From positions 1 through 64,000 of the forward strand of contig SBGX01000010.1 in NCBI GenBank assembly GCA_006226425.1: a DNA stretch of 64,000 bases. The letters are read 5' to 3'. The notes under the pieces are model-generated. The model was not told where the DNA came from. It worked only from the letters and a program-made list of their open reading frames with translations, and searched no databases. Below, piece after piece: positions 1-9,057 of the stretch (position 1 is the first letter of the stretch; each line of letters opens with the position of its first letter). Made by a program: the position numbers and the translations under genes. This DNA comes from Bacteroidota bacterium. Its GTDB lineage: Bacteria > Bacteroidota > Bacteroidia > Flavobacteriales_D > Crocinitomicaceae.

Positions 1-36
1 TCCAACATGTTGGAGGGCTTTTGAATTTCATAGGGC

Positions 37-1416
37 TTATTGCTCTTTTCGCTTGTATCTCAAGTCTTTCTCAATTCCTTCGATCATCTTACCAGCAATG
101 TCCTTATTGGATGCTCCTTCGATTCCTTCCAATCCGGGAGAAGAATTCACCTCCAGTAACAGCGGACCGTTTTGTCCGCGAATGATGTCCACCCCTGCCA
201 CTTTGAGATTCATTGTCTTTGCCGCCAAAACGGCCACTCTCCGTTCCTCACTGGTGATCTTTGTCAGCGATGCCGTTCCTCCCATGTGAATGTTTGCTCT
301 AAACTCTCCTGGTGCAGCGGTCCGCATAATGCTCTCTACTACCCGATCATTCACAACAAAACAACGAATATCCGTTCCATTTGCTTCTCGGATAAACTCC
401 TGAACCAAAATATTTGCTCTCAGACTCTTAAAGGCATTGATCAAACTTTCGGCCGCCTTTTTGGTCTCGGCCAAAACAACTCCCTTTCCCTGGGTTCCTT
501 CCAATAATTTTACGATTAGTGGCGCTCCTCCTACCATTTTGATCAAATCATCTGTATCCAATGGTGAATTAGCAAAACCAGTTGTAGGGATAGGAAGTCC
601 ACTATTGATCAATAACTGGAGCGCATACAGCTTGTCCCTGGATTGTGTAATTGCCGAGGCGGAGTTTTGTGTATAGACTCCCATTGCTTCAAAATGCCGC
701 GTCAGGGCACAACCGTAAAATGTGGCGCTGGGCCTGATCCGGGGAATAATGGCATCAAAACCACTTAAAATTCGACCTCCCCGATAGTGCATTTCCGGAT
801 TTTTCCCGTCCAGCTTGATATAACAATCTTTGATGTTCAGGAATTCCATTTCATGTCCCCGCTCCTGCCCTGCTTCAATGATTCTTCTGTTGCTATACAG
901 ATCAGGGTTACTAGCAAGGACTCCAATCCTTAAGCCGGTTGCCTGAACCAAATTCTTATTGTAATATTTGTTGAGTGCATCAACGGTGAGTTCCCCACAA
1001 ACAAATGAGCCCTCCGGGTCTACCAACATCTTCCCGGCCATGGCCTGTCGGCCTAATAACATCCGGTATCCCATGGTATCCCGATTTGTCAAAGTCACCT
1101 CTACCTCCCAGGCATGTTCAGCAATGGAAATAATTGTTTTTATCACAAAACGCACTTCACTGCTCCCACTTGAGCTTTTGACTTTTCGCTTATCGTGAAC
1201 CAGTGCCTCGCAGCGAACGGTTGTTTTGCCGTCATTCTGCAATGGGTGAAGATCAAAGCTCACCCAAGGCCTTCCATCTCTCTTAAACTGGGCAATATTC
1301 ACGGCATGTAATGCCGAGGTTTTTGCACCGGAATCCACCCGAACCTTAATTGCCGGGATATTGAGTTGAGGTAAATTACACCACTCCTCACTGCCAATTA
1401 TGATTTTGCCACTCAT
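37..1416 (-). CDS. rimK: RimB-like protease / RimK-like glutamate ligase fusion
   Basis: The 459-residue protein has two parts. Residues 1 to about 155 match the small retropepsin-like family called ATP-dependent zinc protease (RimB type): a DSGAKTS motif lies at 28-34 and an LLGRQAM motif near the end of the domain. Residues about 160-459 are an ATP-grasp ligase of the RimK family, with a nucleotide-binding stretch [13 protein letters not shown] and the metal-binding LLEVNSSPG near the C-terminus. RimK alone is about 300 residues, so the extra length is the protease domain. RimK adds glutamates to ribosomal protein S6 (established for E. coli); here the target is inferred. A -7 promoter element lies about 95 bases upstream. 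Confidence 0.85.
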   Translation of the reverse strand: MSGKIIIGSEEWCNLPQLNIPAIKVRVDSGAKTSALHAVNIAQFKRDGRPWVSFDLHPLQNDGKTTVRCEALVHDKRKVKSSSGSSEVRFVIKTIISIAEHAWEVEVTLTNRDTMGYRMLLGRQAMAGKMLVDPEGSFVCGELTVDALNKYYNKNLVQATGLRIGVLASNPDLYSNRRIIEAGQERGHEMEFLNIKDCYIKLDGKNPEMHYRGGRILSGFDAIIPRIRPSATFYGCALTRHFEAMGVYTQNSASAITQSRDKLYALQLLINSGLPIPTTGFANSPLDTDDLIKMVGGAPLIVKLLEGTQGKGVVLAETKKAAESLINAFKSLRANILVQEFIREANGTDIRCFVVNDRVVESIMRTAAPGEFRANIHMGGTASLTKITSEERRVAVLAAKTMNLKVAGVDIIRGQNGPLLLEVNSSPGLEGIEGASNKDIAGKMIEGIEKDLRYKRKEQ

Positions 1417-1512
1417 TTCAACTAATTCTATTTTTATACAATCATCAGCTTTTTGAAGCTCTTCCTTTTTGCCTTTCCAAAACAGATTTTTTACTAAAAG
1501 TAATCGCTATTT

Positions 1513-1520
1513 CAAAAGTA
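1513..1520 (-). promoter_or_regulatory. -7 promoter element for the RimK fusion gene
   Basis: The minus strand reads TACTTTTG, a perfect match to the Bacteroidota -7 consensus TAnnTTTG. It lies about 95 bases before the start of the RimK fusion. No good -33 TTTG was found at the usual spacing. Confidence 0.4.
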
Positions 1521-1590
1521 ACATGATTTAGACCAAAAATTAACTTGTGGATATTCCAAATTGGGTTTTGATCGCCTCTTTCGTCTAACT

Positions 1591-2262
1591 TCAATACATC
1601 TCATAGGACCTGGTAACAATCCTTCCTCGATTCCCTGGCAGAGTGATCGATAAAATTTCTTTCTCTTTCTTCACCTTCAGATTAAAAGGTGGAGCCAATA
1701 AATCAATGCCACTCTGCTTTTTCAAGCGAATTCCCTGGCCCGAAATAATGTCCAGGTTGGGGACAAAATCACCTACCGGGATGTGTTCCGTCAGTAATAC
1801 ATATTTATAGGTTCTTAACTTCGCTGTCACTTGTTGTACCTCGTCATTCGATAAATGCTGCAGCACCTGTCTGAGAATGGCGCAATCGGCGGTAGGAAGT
1901 TCATCTCTGGAAAGGTCCATACATGCAAAGCTCAAGTTCTCTTCGCGAATTTTTTTTCTATTATAAGTGATCAAATCCGGAACAATATCGACGGCCACGT
2001 ATTCCCTGGCATACTTCAGAAGCCTCTTTCCCACATTAAAATCACCACAACCCAAATCGCAAACAGTTAGGGGTTCATCAAAAGAGGTCAAAAATGAACT
2101 GACAACATCAATGTACGGTTCCAATAGTTCCTCTTTATGGGACCCTTCCCCGGAATAATAATCAAACTCATCACTGTCACCCCAAAGCTTCTTCTCATAA
2201 ATCTGTATCATCGCTTCTTTCGTCGGCCAGGGGATTTTTGAAGTCTTTTCTTTTTCTTGCAT
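1591..2262 (-). CDS. class I SAM-dependent methyltransferase
   Basis: A Rossmann-type methyltransferase. The SAM-binding motif VCDLGCGDFNVG is followed by an acidic residue in YVAVDIVPD and by ADCAILRQVLQHLSNDEV, typical of the type 11/12 superfamily. The substrate cannot be told. The frame is open back to an ATG at 2349, which would add 29 residues. The start at 2262 (MQEKEKTSK) is preferred because the methyltransferase homology begins soon after it and a near-consensus -7 box (TATATTCG) lies just upstream. The gene is co-directional with the RimK fusion but separated by 174 bases with its own promoter element, so it is probably a separate unit. Confidence 0.7.
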   Translation of the reverse strand: MQEKEKTSKIPWPTKEAMIQIYEKKLWGDSDEFDYYSGEGSHKEELLEPYIDVVSSFLTSFDEPLTVCDLGCGDFNVGKRLLKYAREYVAVDIVPDLITYNRKKIREENLSFACMDLSRDELPTADCAILRQVLQHLSNDEVQQVTAKLRTYKYVLLTEHIPVGDFVPNLDIISGQGIRLKKQSGIDLLAPPFNLKVKKEKEILSITLPGNRGRIVTRSYEMY

Positions 2263-2463
2263 CAGTGTAAACGGTATTAACTGCGAATATATGGCTTTCA
2301 AATTTGAGTTCAGGTCAGCATTTCTTATGTTTACAGTTCCAAAGACCATATTTACTCAACTATGAAAAATAATTTCACCTTTTCCTTCCAATTCCTCCCG
2401 CTCCTCATCGCAAAATCCTGATTATCAAACTTGCATAATCACTAAACAGAGGTACTCAGGGAA

Positions 2464-2866
2464 ATGAACATATCCAGGAAAGATCCAGCTACTCATGTCA
2501 TCAATGCGTTTGTAGTGATTCTGTATCTACTCGTTCAGACACAGCTACATGCTCAAATCGAATCGACGAAAAATTATACCATCGAGCATGGGCTGCCCTC
2601 GAATGAAACTTATCAGGTATTTCAGGACTCCAGAGGGTTCATTTGGATCGGCACAGATCGAGGCGTTTCACGATTTAACGGATATTGATGAAATGAAATC
2701 GTCTATCGCCATGCAAGTACTAGATGCTCAAGGGCGAGAAATATTGAAGATGAATAAGGTCGGTAGCTTCTCAAATATCGATTTATTCAGGTTCAGACAA
2801 GGAATTTATTTCCTCAAAATTAGCGACGGAAAAACAAGTCAGGTTAAAAAGATCATCTACCAATAA
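2464..2866 (+). pseudogene. chimeric remnant: sensor propeller start joined to T9SS sorting end
   Basis: Two fragments lie in different frames. From 2464 to 2688 a 74-residue reading frame starts with a signal peptide (LLVQTQLHAQ) and continues with EHGLPSNETYQVFQDSRGFIWIG in pieces typical of the first two-component-regulator propeller repeat; it stops at TGA 2686-2688. From about 2690 to 2866, in the next frame, the peptide reads like the last part of a T9SS type A sorting domain (VLDAQGREILKM ... GIYFLKISDG ... VKKIIYQ) but lacks the usual YPNP beginning. The simplest reading is a large deletion that fused the start of one gene to the end of another. A strong terminator follows directly. 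Confidence 0.65.
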
Positions 2867-2890
2867 TTTACAGATCAACCAACTTAACAA

Positions 2891-2920
2891 GGCAGCCTAA
2901 TTGATAGGCTGCCCTTTTTT
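2891..2920 (+). terminator. rho-independent terminator
   Basis: A perfect 9-bp stem (GGCAGCCTA / TAGGCTGCC) with a 5-base loop is followed by CTTTTTT. It closes the plus-strand remnant that ends at 2866 and probably belonged to the lost T9SS-sorted gene. Confidence 0.88.
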
Positions 2921-3039
2921 AATTTCGTCCTGAGAAGTTCCTGAATTTTAGGTTTGACTATTTGGTCGTAAAAACATAACCTTGTGCTGCGATCAAAAAT
3001 AAAAAAGCCACTAGTCTTCGACCAATGGCTTCTGTCTTG

Positions 3040-3114
3040 TGGGCGATACTGGATTCGAACCAGTGACCCCCTGCTTGTAAGGCAGGTGCTCTGAACCAAC
3101 TGAGCTAATCGCCC
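3040..3114 (-). tRNA. tRNA-Val (anticodon UAC)
   Basis: The minus strand folds into a full cloverleaf: a 7-bp acceptor stem (GGGCGAT/ATCGCCC), D stem GCTC/GAGC, anticodon stem CCTGC/GCAGG with loop CTTACAA, and T stem ACTGG/CCAGT with loop TTCGAAT. The anticodon TAC (genome 3077-3079) reads the valine codon GUA. The discriminator is A and CCA is not encoded. Confidence 0.95.
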
Positions 3115-3172
3115 GATACGTAAAGTGCTATTGTCGTTTCAATAGCGAGTGCAAATATAGCCAATAATAAAT

Positions 3173-4417
3173 TTATGTCAAGTCATTTCTTGAAAAAAAA
3201 GTGAAAAAATCACTTAGCAAAAAGAAACTTCCACAAATTAGGATTTGATCTCCTTCATTTACAATGCTTTGTGCATAATCCCAGGCTTGTGAGACCCGCG
3301 AAAAAACTTCTATGGCTCGTTTGCTTTCAGCAGCCATTTCTTTCCAGCGAGTCACATCCACGGATCTGGGATTTCGAAAAGTGCTTGCAATCAAGACACC
3401 ATCTAGTGGAAACAATTCCAACAGTTCCGCCTGATCCTTTTCCTTTGTTGAACCGAAAATAATGATCAATTTTCCTTTCTCCCTTTTAGGAATGCTTCGC
3501 AGTAAAGCCCTGATCCCGTCTTCATTGTGTGCCGCATCCAATATCACATTCGGAAATTCCTTCAAGCGATGCATCCGCCCCCCATACCCCGTATTCGAGT
3601 GTGCTTTTCTAATTCCATCGAGCACTTGCTGCTCCGTGCAGGAAACTCCCGCTTCCCTCAGAAGAGACACAGCTCCTCGAACCGTTCTTTCATTCTCCTG
3701 CTGATAAGCTCCCTCGTGCCACAACTCTACACTTACTTTACACTCTTCTGCATAATACAGTGGCGCCTTTCTCTCATGACTTACCTGTAGATACACCTGC
3801 TCCGTCTCCGGCTGCCTTTTCCCAATAAGCACTGGAACTTCTCGCTTGATAATTCCCGCTTTCTCGAAGGCTATCTTTTCCAGAGAATCTCCAAGCACCT
3901 GAGCATGATCCATCCCTATGCGCGTAATTACACTTAACAAAGGACGAATGATGTTCGTCGCATCCAAACGTCCTCCCATCCCAACTTCGATCACGCAAAT
4001 TTCACATTCTTCCTCCAGGAAATGCTTGAGAGCCATCAGCCAGGTGATTTCAAAGAAAGAAGGTTGCATGCCCAAATCCTGTTGTTTTACCTGTTCACAA
4101 AAAGAAATCACTTTTTCTTCCGGAATCTGTACTCCATTTACCCGAATTCTTTCCGTAAAATCGATCAAATGTGGAGAAGTGAATAAACCAGTCTTGTAAG
4201 AAGCCTCCTGAAACACCGATGCCAACATGTGACAACAGGAACCTTTTCCGTTCGTTCCCGCAATGTGCACGTACTTCAATTTTTCATAAGGAATTTCAAA
4301 AATCCGGCACAATTCAAGAATGTTCCCCACATCAGGCTTATAGGCCATCAATCCATCTCGCTGAAACGCCGGAAACTGCTGAAAAAGCCAATCCGTTGCC
4401 TGAGTATAGGTCATCAT
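3173..4417 (-). CDS. folC: bifunctional folylpolyglutamate synthase / dihydrofolate synthase
   Basis: A Mur-ligase family protein of 414 residues that adds glutamate to dihydropteroate or folates. The ATP-binding P-loop AGTNGKGS lies at 53-60, followed by the family signature GLFTSPHLIDFTERIRVNG, and later VIEVGMGGRLDATN and the C-terminal-domain motif LDAAHNEDG. It starts 7 bases after the TonB-like gene and is the last gene of the nhaD-exbB-exbD-tonB-folC run. Two ATG codons stand in tandem at the start, and either may be used. Confidence 0.93.
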   Translation of the reverse strand: MMTYTQATDWLFQQFPAFQRDGLMAYKPDVGNILELCRIFEIPYEKLKYVHIAGTNGKGSCCHMLASVFQEASYKTGLFTSPHLIDFTERIRVNGVQIPEEKVISFCEQVKQQDLGMQPSFFEITWLMALKHFLEEECEICVIEVGMGGRLDATNIIRPLLSVITRIGMDHAQVLGDSLEKIAFEKAGIIKREVPVLIGKRQPETEQVYLQVSHERKAPLYYAEECKVSVELWHEGAYQQENERTVRGAVSLLREAGVSCTEQQVLDGIRKAHSNTGYGGRMHRLKEFPNVILDAAHNEDGIRALLRSIPKREKGKLIIIFGSTKEKDQAELLELFPLDGVLIASTFRNPRSVDVTRWKEMAAESKRAIEVFSRVSQAWDYAQSIVNEGDQILICGSFFLLSDFFTFFSRNDLT

Positions 4418-4424
4418 TTGGAAA

Positions 4425-5159
4425 TCACCGCGCCGATAGGTTCACGGTCAAAAATTGAATTTCTGGGGCCGCTCCTGCCACCTGATTGTATCGAACCTGT
4501 GACTTGACATTGGAAATCACCTGATTGATAATCACCTGATTGACTGTGGTTGTTCGGGAAACTATATTCTGTGCTTTAATCACCCGTCCTTCTCCATTCA
4601 CGGTAAGCTTCAAAAAAATCTTACAATCCTGATCGGATTGAATCCCATCGTTATTCGGATCATTTAGGCGAATTCGAGGTTTCTGTCCTCCATCCTTTCC
4701 TGGTCCGCTTCCATCTCCCTGGTCCTGGCCAAAACCATGACCGTCACCTCCATCCTCACCGTCTCCGGAACCTCCGGAATTGAACGGATTACTGGATTTT
4801 TGCGTCGTACTTGCCTGATTGTTCGGATCGTGATTTTTGGTCGAATGGTTACTTTCTCCCGTCTTTGTCGTCGTTTTAGACTCTTGTTTGGTAATCACTT
4901 TCTGAGTCTGTGACTCTGGTGTTTTACTAACTGGTGCCTCAGTCGGTTTCCCGGAACCACCTCCCTCTACGATCATCTTTTTCAGATTGATCTCTTTGGG
5001 CAAACTGATCGTCGTCGCCAACGGAATATCTTTCGGAGGAGGATCCGCCAGGGTAAAACTTACCAATTTCAGATAAAGAAAGATCAAAAGCACCATGAAC
5101 AAGGCCGCTATCAGCCCCTTGCGCTCGTCTTTTTTATCCGCAATTGGGATTCTACTCAT
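4425..5159 (-). CDS. TonB-like energy transducer
   Basis: A 244-residue inner-membrane-anchored periplasmic protein. One membrane segment (about residues 15-35, AALFMVLLIFLYLKLVSF) follows a short basic cytoplasmic start. A long low-complexity linker rich in Ser, Thr, Gly, Asp and Lys then spans the periplasm, and residues about 160-244 look like a TonB C-terminal domain (KIFLKLTVNGEGRVIKAQN). The gene is preceded 5 bases away by exbD and then exbB, so the three should form one proton-driven energising complex for outer-membrane receptors. The C-terminal domain is divergent, so a TolA-like role cannot be excluded. Confidence 0.75.
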   Translation of the reverse strand: MSRIPIADKKDERKGLIAALFMVLLIFLYLKLVSFTLADPPPKDIPLATTISLPKEINLKKMIVEGGGSGKPTEAPVSKTPESQTQKVITKQESKTTTKTGESNHSTKNHDPNNQASTTQKSSNPFNSGGSGDGEDGGDGHGFGQDQGDGSGPGKDGGQKPRIRLNDPNNDGIQSDQDCKIFLKLTVNGEGRVIKAQNIVSRTTTVNQVIINQVISNVKSQVRYNQVAGAAPEIQFLTVNLSAR

Positions 5160-5164
5160 GATTC

Positions 5165-5575
5165 TTATTTGTCGTAAGCCAACACCGGTTCCCAGCCATT
5201 TGCCTGTGCCAGGGCCAATACGTTAAAGATGGCCTCATAACTAGCTTTACGATGTCCGGCTATTTTTAGTTTCGGTTTACCCGAATTTTCTACCTCCTGT
5301 TGTACTTTGGCTTTGATATCTTCAAAGGCTCTTGCCTGACTAGCATCTTCTCCGGGCATGACAAAGTACGCGTTCTGCTCGTTAATCACAACTGTGGGAG
5401 TCACTGGATCCTGAACGGGCTTGATATCATCATCCGGCTTGGGTAAATCAATAGGTGTTTGATTGTTTGACATCAAACTCATGATGATGAAGAAGATCAG
5501 GAGTAGAAAGACCAAATCGGTCATGGAGGCCATTCCTCCCTCTACCTTGATTTTATTTCTGGAGCTTAAATCCAT
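5165..5575 (-). CDS. exbD: ExbD/TolR biopolymer transport protein
   Basis: A 136-residue protein with one N-terminal membrane segment (about 20-38, LVFLLLIFFIIMSLM). The conserved aspartate just before it (TDLVFL) is the proton-relay residue of the ExbD/TolR family. The periplasmic domain follows. The length is normal for ExbD. It sits between exbB (10 bases upstream) and the TonB-like gene (5 bases downstream), giving a complete energising module. Confidence 0.9.
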   Translation of the reverse strand: MDLSSRNKIKVEGGMASMTDLVFLLLIFFIIMSLMSNNQTPIDLPKPDDDIKPVQDPVTPTVVINEQNAYFVMPGEDASQARAFEDIKAKVQQEVENSGKPKLKIAGHRKASYEAIFNVLALAQANGWEPVLAYDK

Positions 5576-5585
5576 TCTTCTTCGA

Positions 5586-6278
5586 TTACTTGCCTGGTTG
5601 ATTCAGTAAATCCATAAACTCCAGGGCCGCGTTCTCCATTTGGTAGACCACTTTACCGATCCTTCCGACCAGGTAATTGTATCCCATGTATGCAATAATT
5701 CCTACGACCAAGCCGGCAACGGTCGTGACCATAGCGGTCATGATTCCCGGAGCAATTACTTTCAACTCCAGTGTTGCTGAATTTCTTAAATCCATGAATA
5801 CGACAATCATTCCAATCACTGTTCCGAGGAAGCCAATCATTGGTGCGGCACCAGCTGCGGTGGCCAAAAAGCTCAATCGTTGTTCCAATCTTAGCACTTC
5901 TAATTTTCCAGTATTCTCAATGGAGGCTGAAATGCTTTCAATTGGTTTTCCGATGCGCGCAATTCCCTTTTCCAACATACGAGCAGAAGGACTTTCGGAT
6001 TGTGCACAGAGTTGCTTGGCCTGGTCGATTTGTCCGGCAGATAACGATTCCTTGATCTTCGAAAGAAAATCACTTTCTTCACGGGAGGCTTTTCGCAGTG
6101 CCAGGTATCTTTCAACAAAGATAAAAATGGCATATCCCAACATCAAAACCAGCAAAATATTAATCAACCAACCGATTCCCGCATTGGAACTTTGGATAAT
6201 ATCCCAAAGCGGCACTTCTTTGGTTCCCTGAACTCCCTCCAAATCGGGACTGGCCTGTAATAAAAATGAAAAGCTCAT
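5586..6278 (-). CDS. exbB: MotA/TolQ/ExbB proton channel protein
   Basis: A 230-residue member of the ExbB/TolQ channel family. An N-terminal membrane segment (WLINILLVLMLGYAIFIFVERYLAL) is followed by a cytoplasmic helical stretch, then two more segments around AAGAAPMIGFLGTVIGMIVVFMDL and GIMTAMVTTVAGLVVGIIAYMGYNYL; the GLGTV-like motif FLGTVIGM and the conserved Thr region are typical. It starts the exbB-exbD-tonB set and lies 28 bases after the nhaD stop on the same strand, so it may be read from the nhaD promoter. Confidence 0.92.
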   Translation of the reverse strand: MSFSFLLQASPDLEGVQGTKEVPLWDIIQSSNAGIGWLINILLVLMLGYAIFIFVERYLALRKASREESDFLSKIKESLSAGQIDQAKQLCAQSESPSARMLEKGIARIGKPIESISASIENTGKLEVLRLEQRLSFLATAAGAAPMIGFLGTVIGMIVVFMDLRNSATLELKVIAPGIMTAMVTTVAGLVVGIIAYMGYNYLVGRIGKVVYQMENAALEFMDLLNQPGK

Positions 6279-6306
6279 ATTGATTTAACGTCCATTTAGT
6301 AATTCG

Positions 6307-7659
6307 TTACCCGATCAGCAGAATGACTCCTACTCCCGCCAAATAACCGATCAAGGCTAAGATAGCAATATTTTTCAAATACCATCCGAAGCTGATTTTC
6401 TCCATTCCCATGGCTACTACACCAGCTGCAGAACCAATGATCAACATACTACCACCTGTACCGGCCGCGTATGCGATAAAGTGCCATAAATGTGCATCTG
6501 TTCCTTGCTGAAACATCCCCATCGATGCTGCTACCAATGGAACGTTATCAATCACCGCGGAACCTGCTCCGAGTAGGACTACAAACAAATCAATATTCAT
6601 TCCTGAGTCCAATACGCTATTTCCGAAACTAAAAATCATTCCCAGAGATTCCAGGGCTGCCACGGTCATCAAAATCCCTAAGAAAAACAGGATAGATGGC
6701 ATCTCAATTTTTGACAGAGCGCGGAATGTTGGCCCATGTGTGTGTTCCTTATTCTCTACTTCCGAAAGGGAGAATTCACGATTACTGAAAATTTCAGCAA
6801 ACAATGAAACCACTCCGAGAGAAAGCATCATCCCAACGTAGGGAGGAAGATGGGTTACGGTTTTAAAAACAGGAACAAATACGATCATAGCCAATCCTAA
6901 AATTAGCATTCGCGTTCCAACTTTGTTCACCGGCTCATCATCATTCGCATCGTCCAGGTTCCCTTTAAAAGCAGGCAACAAGGTCGCAATGAACGTTGGC
7001 ACAGCCATACAAACCAGTGAAGGAAGCAACAATTTTTCGATCAGCACACCGGCAGTTACTTTATTCTGCATCCACAGCATCGTCGTTGTTACGTCTCCGA
7101 TTGGAGACCAGGCCCCACCAGCGTTGGCCGCCACAATAATCATCCCAGCGTACCACATACGCAACTTGGTGTCCGAAACGATTTTACGTAAAATGGTAAT
7201 CAACACGATCGTCGCCGTCAGGTTATCAATGATTGCTGAAAGGATGAATCCCAGAATACAAACGATCCACAAGAGGACACTTTTCTTTCTTGTTTTAAAA
7301 ATACTTTTAATTGCCTGAAATCCATTGAAGTGGTCAATGATCTCTACGATCGTCATAGCTCCTACGAGGAAAATAAGGATTTCACAGGTCTTTCCAAAAT
7401 GATGTAACAGGGTTGATTCAAACCAGAAAAAGCGTGAATGATGTCCTTCACCGTGCAATGGGAAGTGCTCAAAGCCTTCCACCAAAGTCCCATAATGACT
7501 ATCGAACCAGCTTTGAAAATCACCCAAACCGAAAGCTATTCCAGCCCAGGCCAGGGCCATCATGAAAAGAGCCGGGATTAGTTTGTCAATTTTTAGCTGA
7601 TGTTCCAGCGTGATTGCCAGATACCCCAACACGAATACTAAGACGATGAAAGTTTCCAT
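6307..7659 (-). CDS. nhaD: NhaD-type Na+/H+ antiporter
   Basis: A 450-residue polytopic membrane protein of the ion transporter superfamily. Family stretches include FLVGAMTIVEIIDHFNGF, IDNLTATIVLITILRK, ANAGGAWSPIGDVTTTMLW and VIDNVPLVAASMG, with the paired Asp-Asn motifs expected in NhaD. Such antiporters export Na+ in exchange for protons and are common in marine and halotolerant bacteria. A perfect -7 box (7680-7687) lies 20 bases before the start. The exbBD-tonB-folC genes follow closely on the same strand. Confidence 0.9.
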   Translation of the reverse strand: METFIVLVFVLGYLAITLEHQLKIDKLIPALFMMALAWAGIAFGLGDFQSWFDSHYGTLVEGFEHFPLHGEGHHSRFFWFESTLLHHFGKTCEILIFLVGAMTIVEIIDHFNGFQAIKSIFKTRKKSVLLWIVCILGFILSAIIDNLTATIVLITILRKIVSDTKLRMWYAGMIIVAANAGGAWSPIGDVTTTMLWMQNKVTAGVLIEKLLLPSLVCMAVPTFIATLLPAFKGNLDDANDDEPVNKVGTRMLILGLAMIVFVPVFKTVTHLPPYVGMMLSLGVVSLFAEIFSNREFSLSEVENKEHTHGPTFRALSKIEMPSILFFLGILMTVAALESLGMIFSFGNSVLDSGMNIDLFVVLLGAGSAVIDNVPLVAASMGMFQQGTDAHLWHFIAYAAGTGGSMLIIGSAAGVVAMGMEKISFGWYLKNIAILALIGYLAGVGVILLIG

Positions 7660-7679
7660 TTACACTTTTGAATTTGGGG

Positions 7680-7687
7680 CAAAGATA
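7680..7687 (-). promoter_or_regulatory. -7 promoter element for nhaD
   Basis: The minus strand reads TATCTTTG, a perfect TAnnTTTG match 20 bases before the nhaD ATG, implying a very short leader. A TTG lies 17 bases further upstream, a poor fit to the usual -33 spacing. Confidence 0.5.
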
Positions 7688-7759
7688 GAAACTTTATCGA
7701 AAGACAACAGGCCTCAAAACTGTTAAAAAAACGAACAATCTTCCGTTAATAATTCGCTC

Positions 7760-8989
7760 TTAAACCAACTGATTCAACGCTATTTCAAAGGCTGTTTTCG
7801 CCAGGTGTCGCTTCGAACTGTTACGTTCGTGTGTTTTTTCCAGGGCCTTTCTAATTGTCTCGCTAGTATCCCTAAAAATCTCTCCATCATCCAGGCGCTT
7901 CAAATCAGTGCTCATCAGGTAGGCAAAAACACGTGCCATCCCACAGTTAGAGATAAAATCGGGAACCAGGGCCAAATGCTCATCTGCCTTTTCAGCAATC
8001 GGTCCGAAGAAAATTTCGGGATCTGCAAACGGGACATTCGCTCCTGAAGAGACCAGTTCTACTCCGGCCTGAATCATTCGGTCCAACTGTTCTTCCGTAA
8101 TCAGACGTGACGCCGCACAAGGAACAAAAACATCTGCCGGAACGTCCCAGATTCTTTCATTGACTTCTTCAAAACTCAACATGTCTTCATGGGCCAACTC
8201 ATTCCCATTCTTGTTCAGGAACAGTGAACGAACTTCCTCCAGGGAAAGTCCTTCTTCCCGGATGATTCCACCGACCCGATCAATGATCCCAACAATCAGT
8301 GCCCCTTCCTGCGCCAGGTAAAAGGCCGCCGCCGAAGCAACATTCCCCCATCCCTGGATCAATACTTTTTTACCTTTCAGCTCTCCACCCCAGATATCAT
8401 AATAATGGCGAATCGACTCTGAAACTCCATATCCGGTCACCATGTCGGCGATCACATATTTTCTTCGAACATCTGGTGAATAGTTAGAATCTTCGATGAC
8501 TTTCAAGACTCCCTGTCTCAATTGTCCAATGCGGTGAATTTTTTGAGCTTCTCTAGGCTGAAAATGTCCATTAAAAACTCCTTCCTGAGGGTGCCATACT
8601 CCACAATCTTCCGTGATTGGAATCACTTCGTGAATCTCATCCACATTCATATCCCCTCCGGTTCCATAATAGTGTTTCAACAAGGGACTGACCGCTGCAT
8701 ACCATCTTCTCAATACTCCTTCTTTTCGAGGGTCTTTTGGATCGAAATTGATCCCTGATTTTGCCCCTCCAATGGGTGGACCCGCCACTGTAAATTTGAC
8801 TTCCATGGTCTTGGCCAGCGACTCTACTTCCCGCTTGTCCAATCCAACACGCATTCGGGTTCCTCCTCCAGCGGCACCGCCTCGCAGGGAGTTGATTACT
8901 ACCCAACCTTCTGCTTCGGTTTCCGCATCCTTCCATTCAAAAACGATTTCCGGACGTTTGTGTTCAAATTTGGAGAGCAATTCTTTCAT
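7760..8989 (-). CDS. Glu/Leu/Phe/Val dehydrogenase
   Basis: A 409-residue amino-acid dehydrogenase that deaminates an amino acid to its 2-oxo acid with NAD(P)+. The glycine-rich GGAAGGGTRMRVG and the catalytic-lysine region PPIGGAKSGINFDP are present, as is the nucleotide-binding Rossmann motif (GWGNVASAAAFYLAQEGA). Which amino acid is used cannot be decided. The ATG at 8989 (MKELLSKF) is chosen; the frame extends to 9016 but the extra residues precede the family start and begin just after the -7 box. It follows anmK on the same strand. Confidence 0.88.
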   Translation of the reverse strand: MKELLSKFEHKRPEIVFEWKDAETEAEGWVVINSLRGGAAGGGTRMRVGLDKREVESLAKTMEVKFTVAGPPIGGAKSGINFDPKDPRKEGVLRRWYAAVSPLLKHYYGTGGDMNVDEIHEVIPITEDCGVWHPQEGVFNGHFQPREAQKIHRIGQLRQGVLKVIEDSNYSPDVRRKYVIADMVTGYGVSESIRHYYDIWGGELKGKKVLIQGWGNVASAAAFYLAQEGALIVGIIDRVGGIIREEGLSLEEVRSLFLNKNGNELAHEDMLSFEEVNERIWDVPADVFVPCAASRLITEEQLDRMIQAGVELVSSGANVPFADPEIFFGPIAEKADEHLALVPDFISNCGMARVFAYLMSTDLKRLDDGEIFRDTSETIRKALEKTHERNSSKRHLAKTAFEIALNQLV

Positions 8990-9013
8990 GGTTTGAAGCT
9001 TTTTATGAAGGCA

Positions 9014-9021
9014 CAAAAGTA
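9014..9021 (-). promoter_or_regulatory. -7 promoter element for the dehydrogenase gene
   Basis: The minus strand reads TACTTTTG, a perfect TAnnTTTG match 24 bases before the preferred ATG at 8989. It lies inside the upstream extension of the open frame, which supports the shorter start. Confidence 0.5.
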
Positions 9022-9057
9022 GGAAAGAAAATTTGATTTTAATTCACCAATACAGAA

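Noticed and set aside
1-14. Perfect palindrome TCCAACATGTTGGA at the window start
   Set aside because: It could be a terminator stem for the RimK fusion on the minus strand, but any T tract lies outside the window, so it cannot be called.
2884-3099. 71-residue minus-strand open frame
   Set aside because: It runs across the tRNA-Val gene and the terminator and has no protein-like pattern.
5677-6231. 184-residue plus-strand open frame inside exbB
   Set aside because: It is the antisense of a clear ExbB gene; the Pro/Ile-rich translation reflects the opposite strand's membrane codons.
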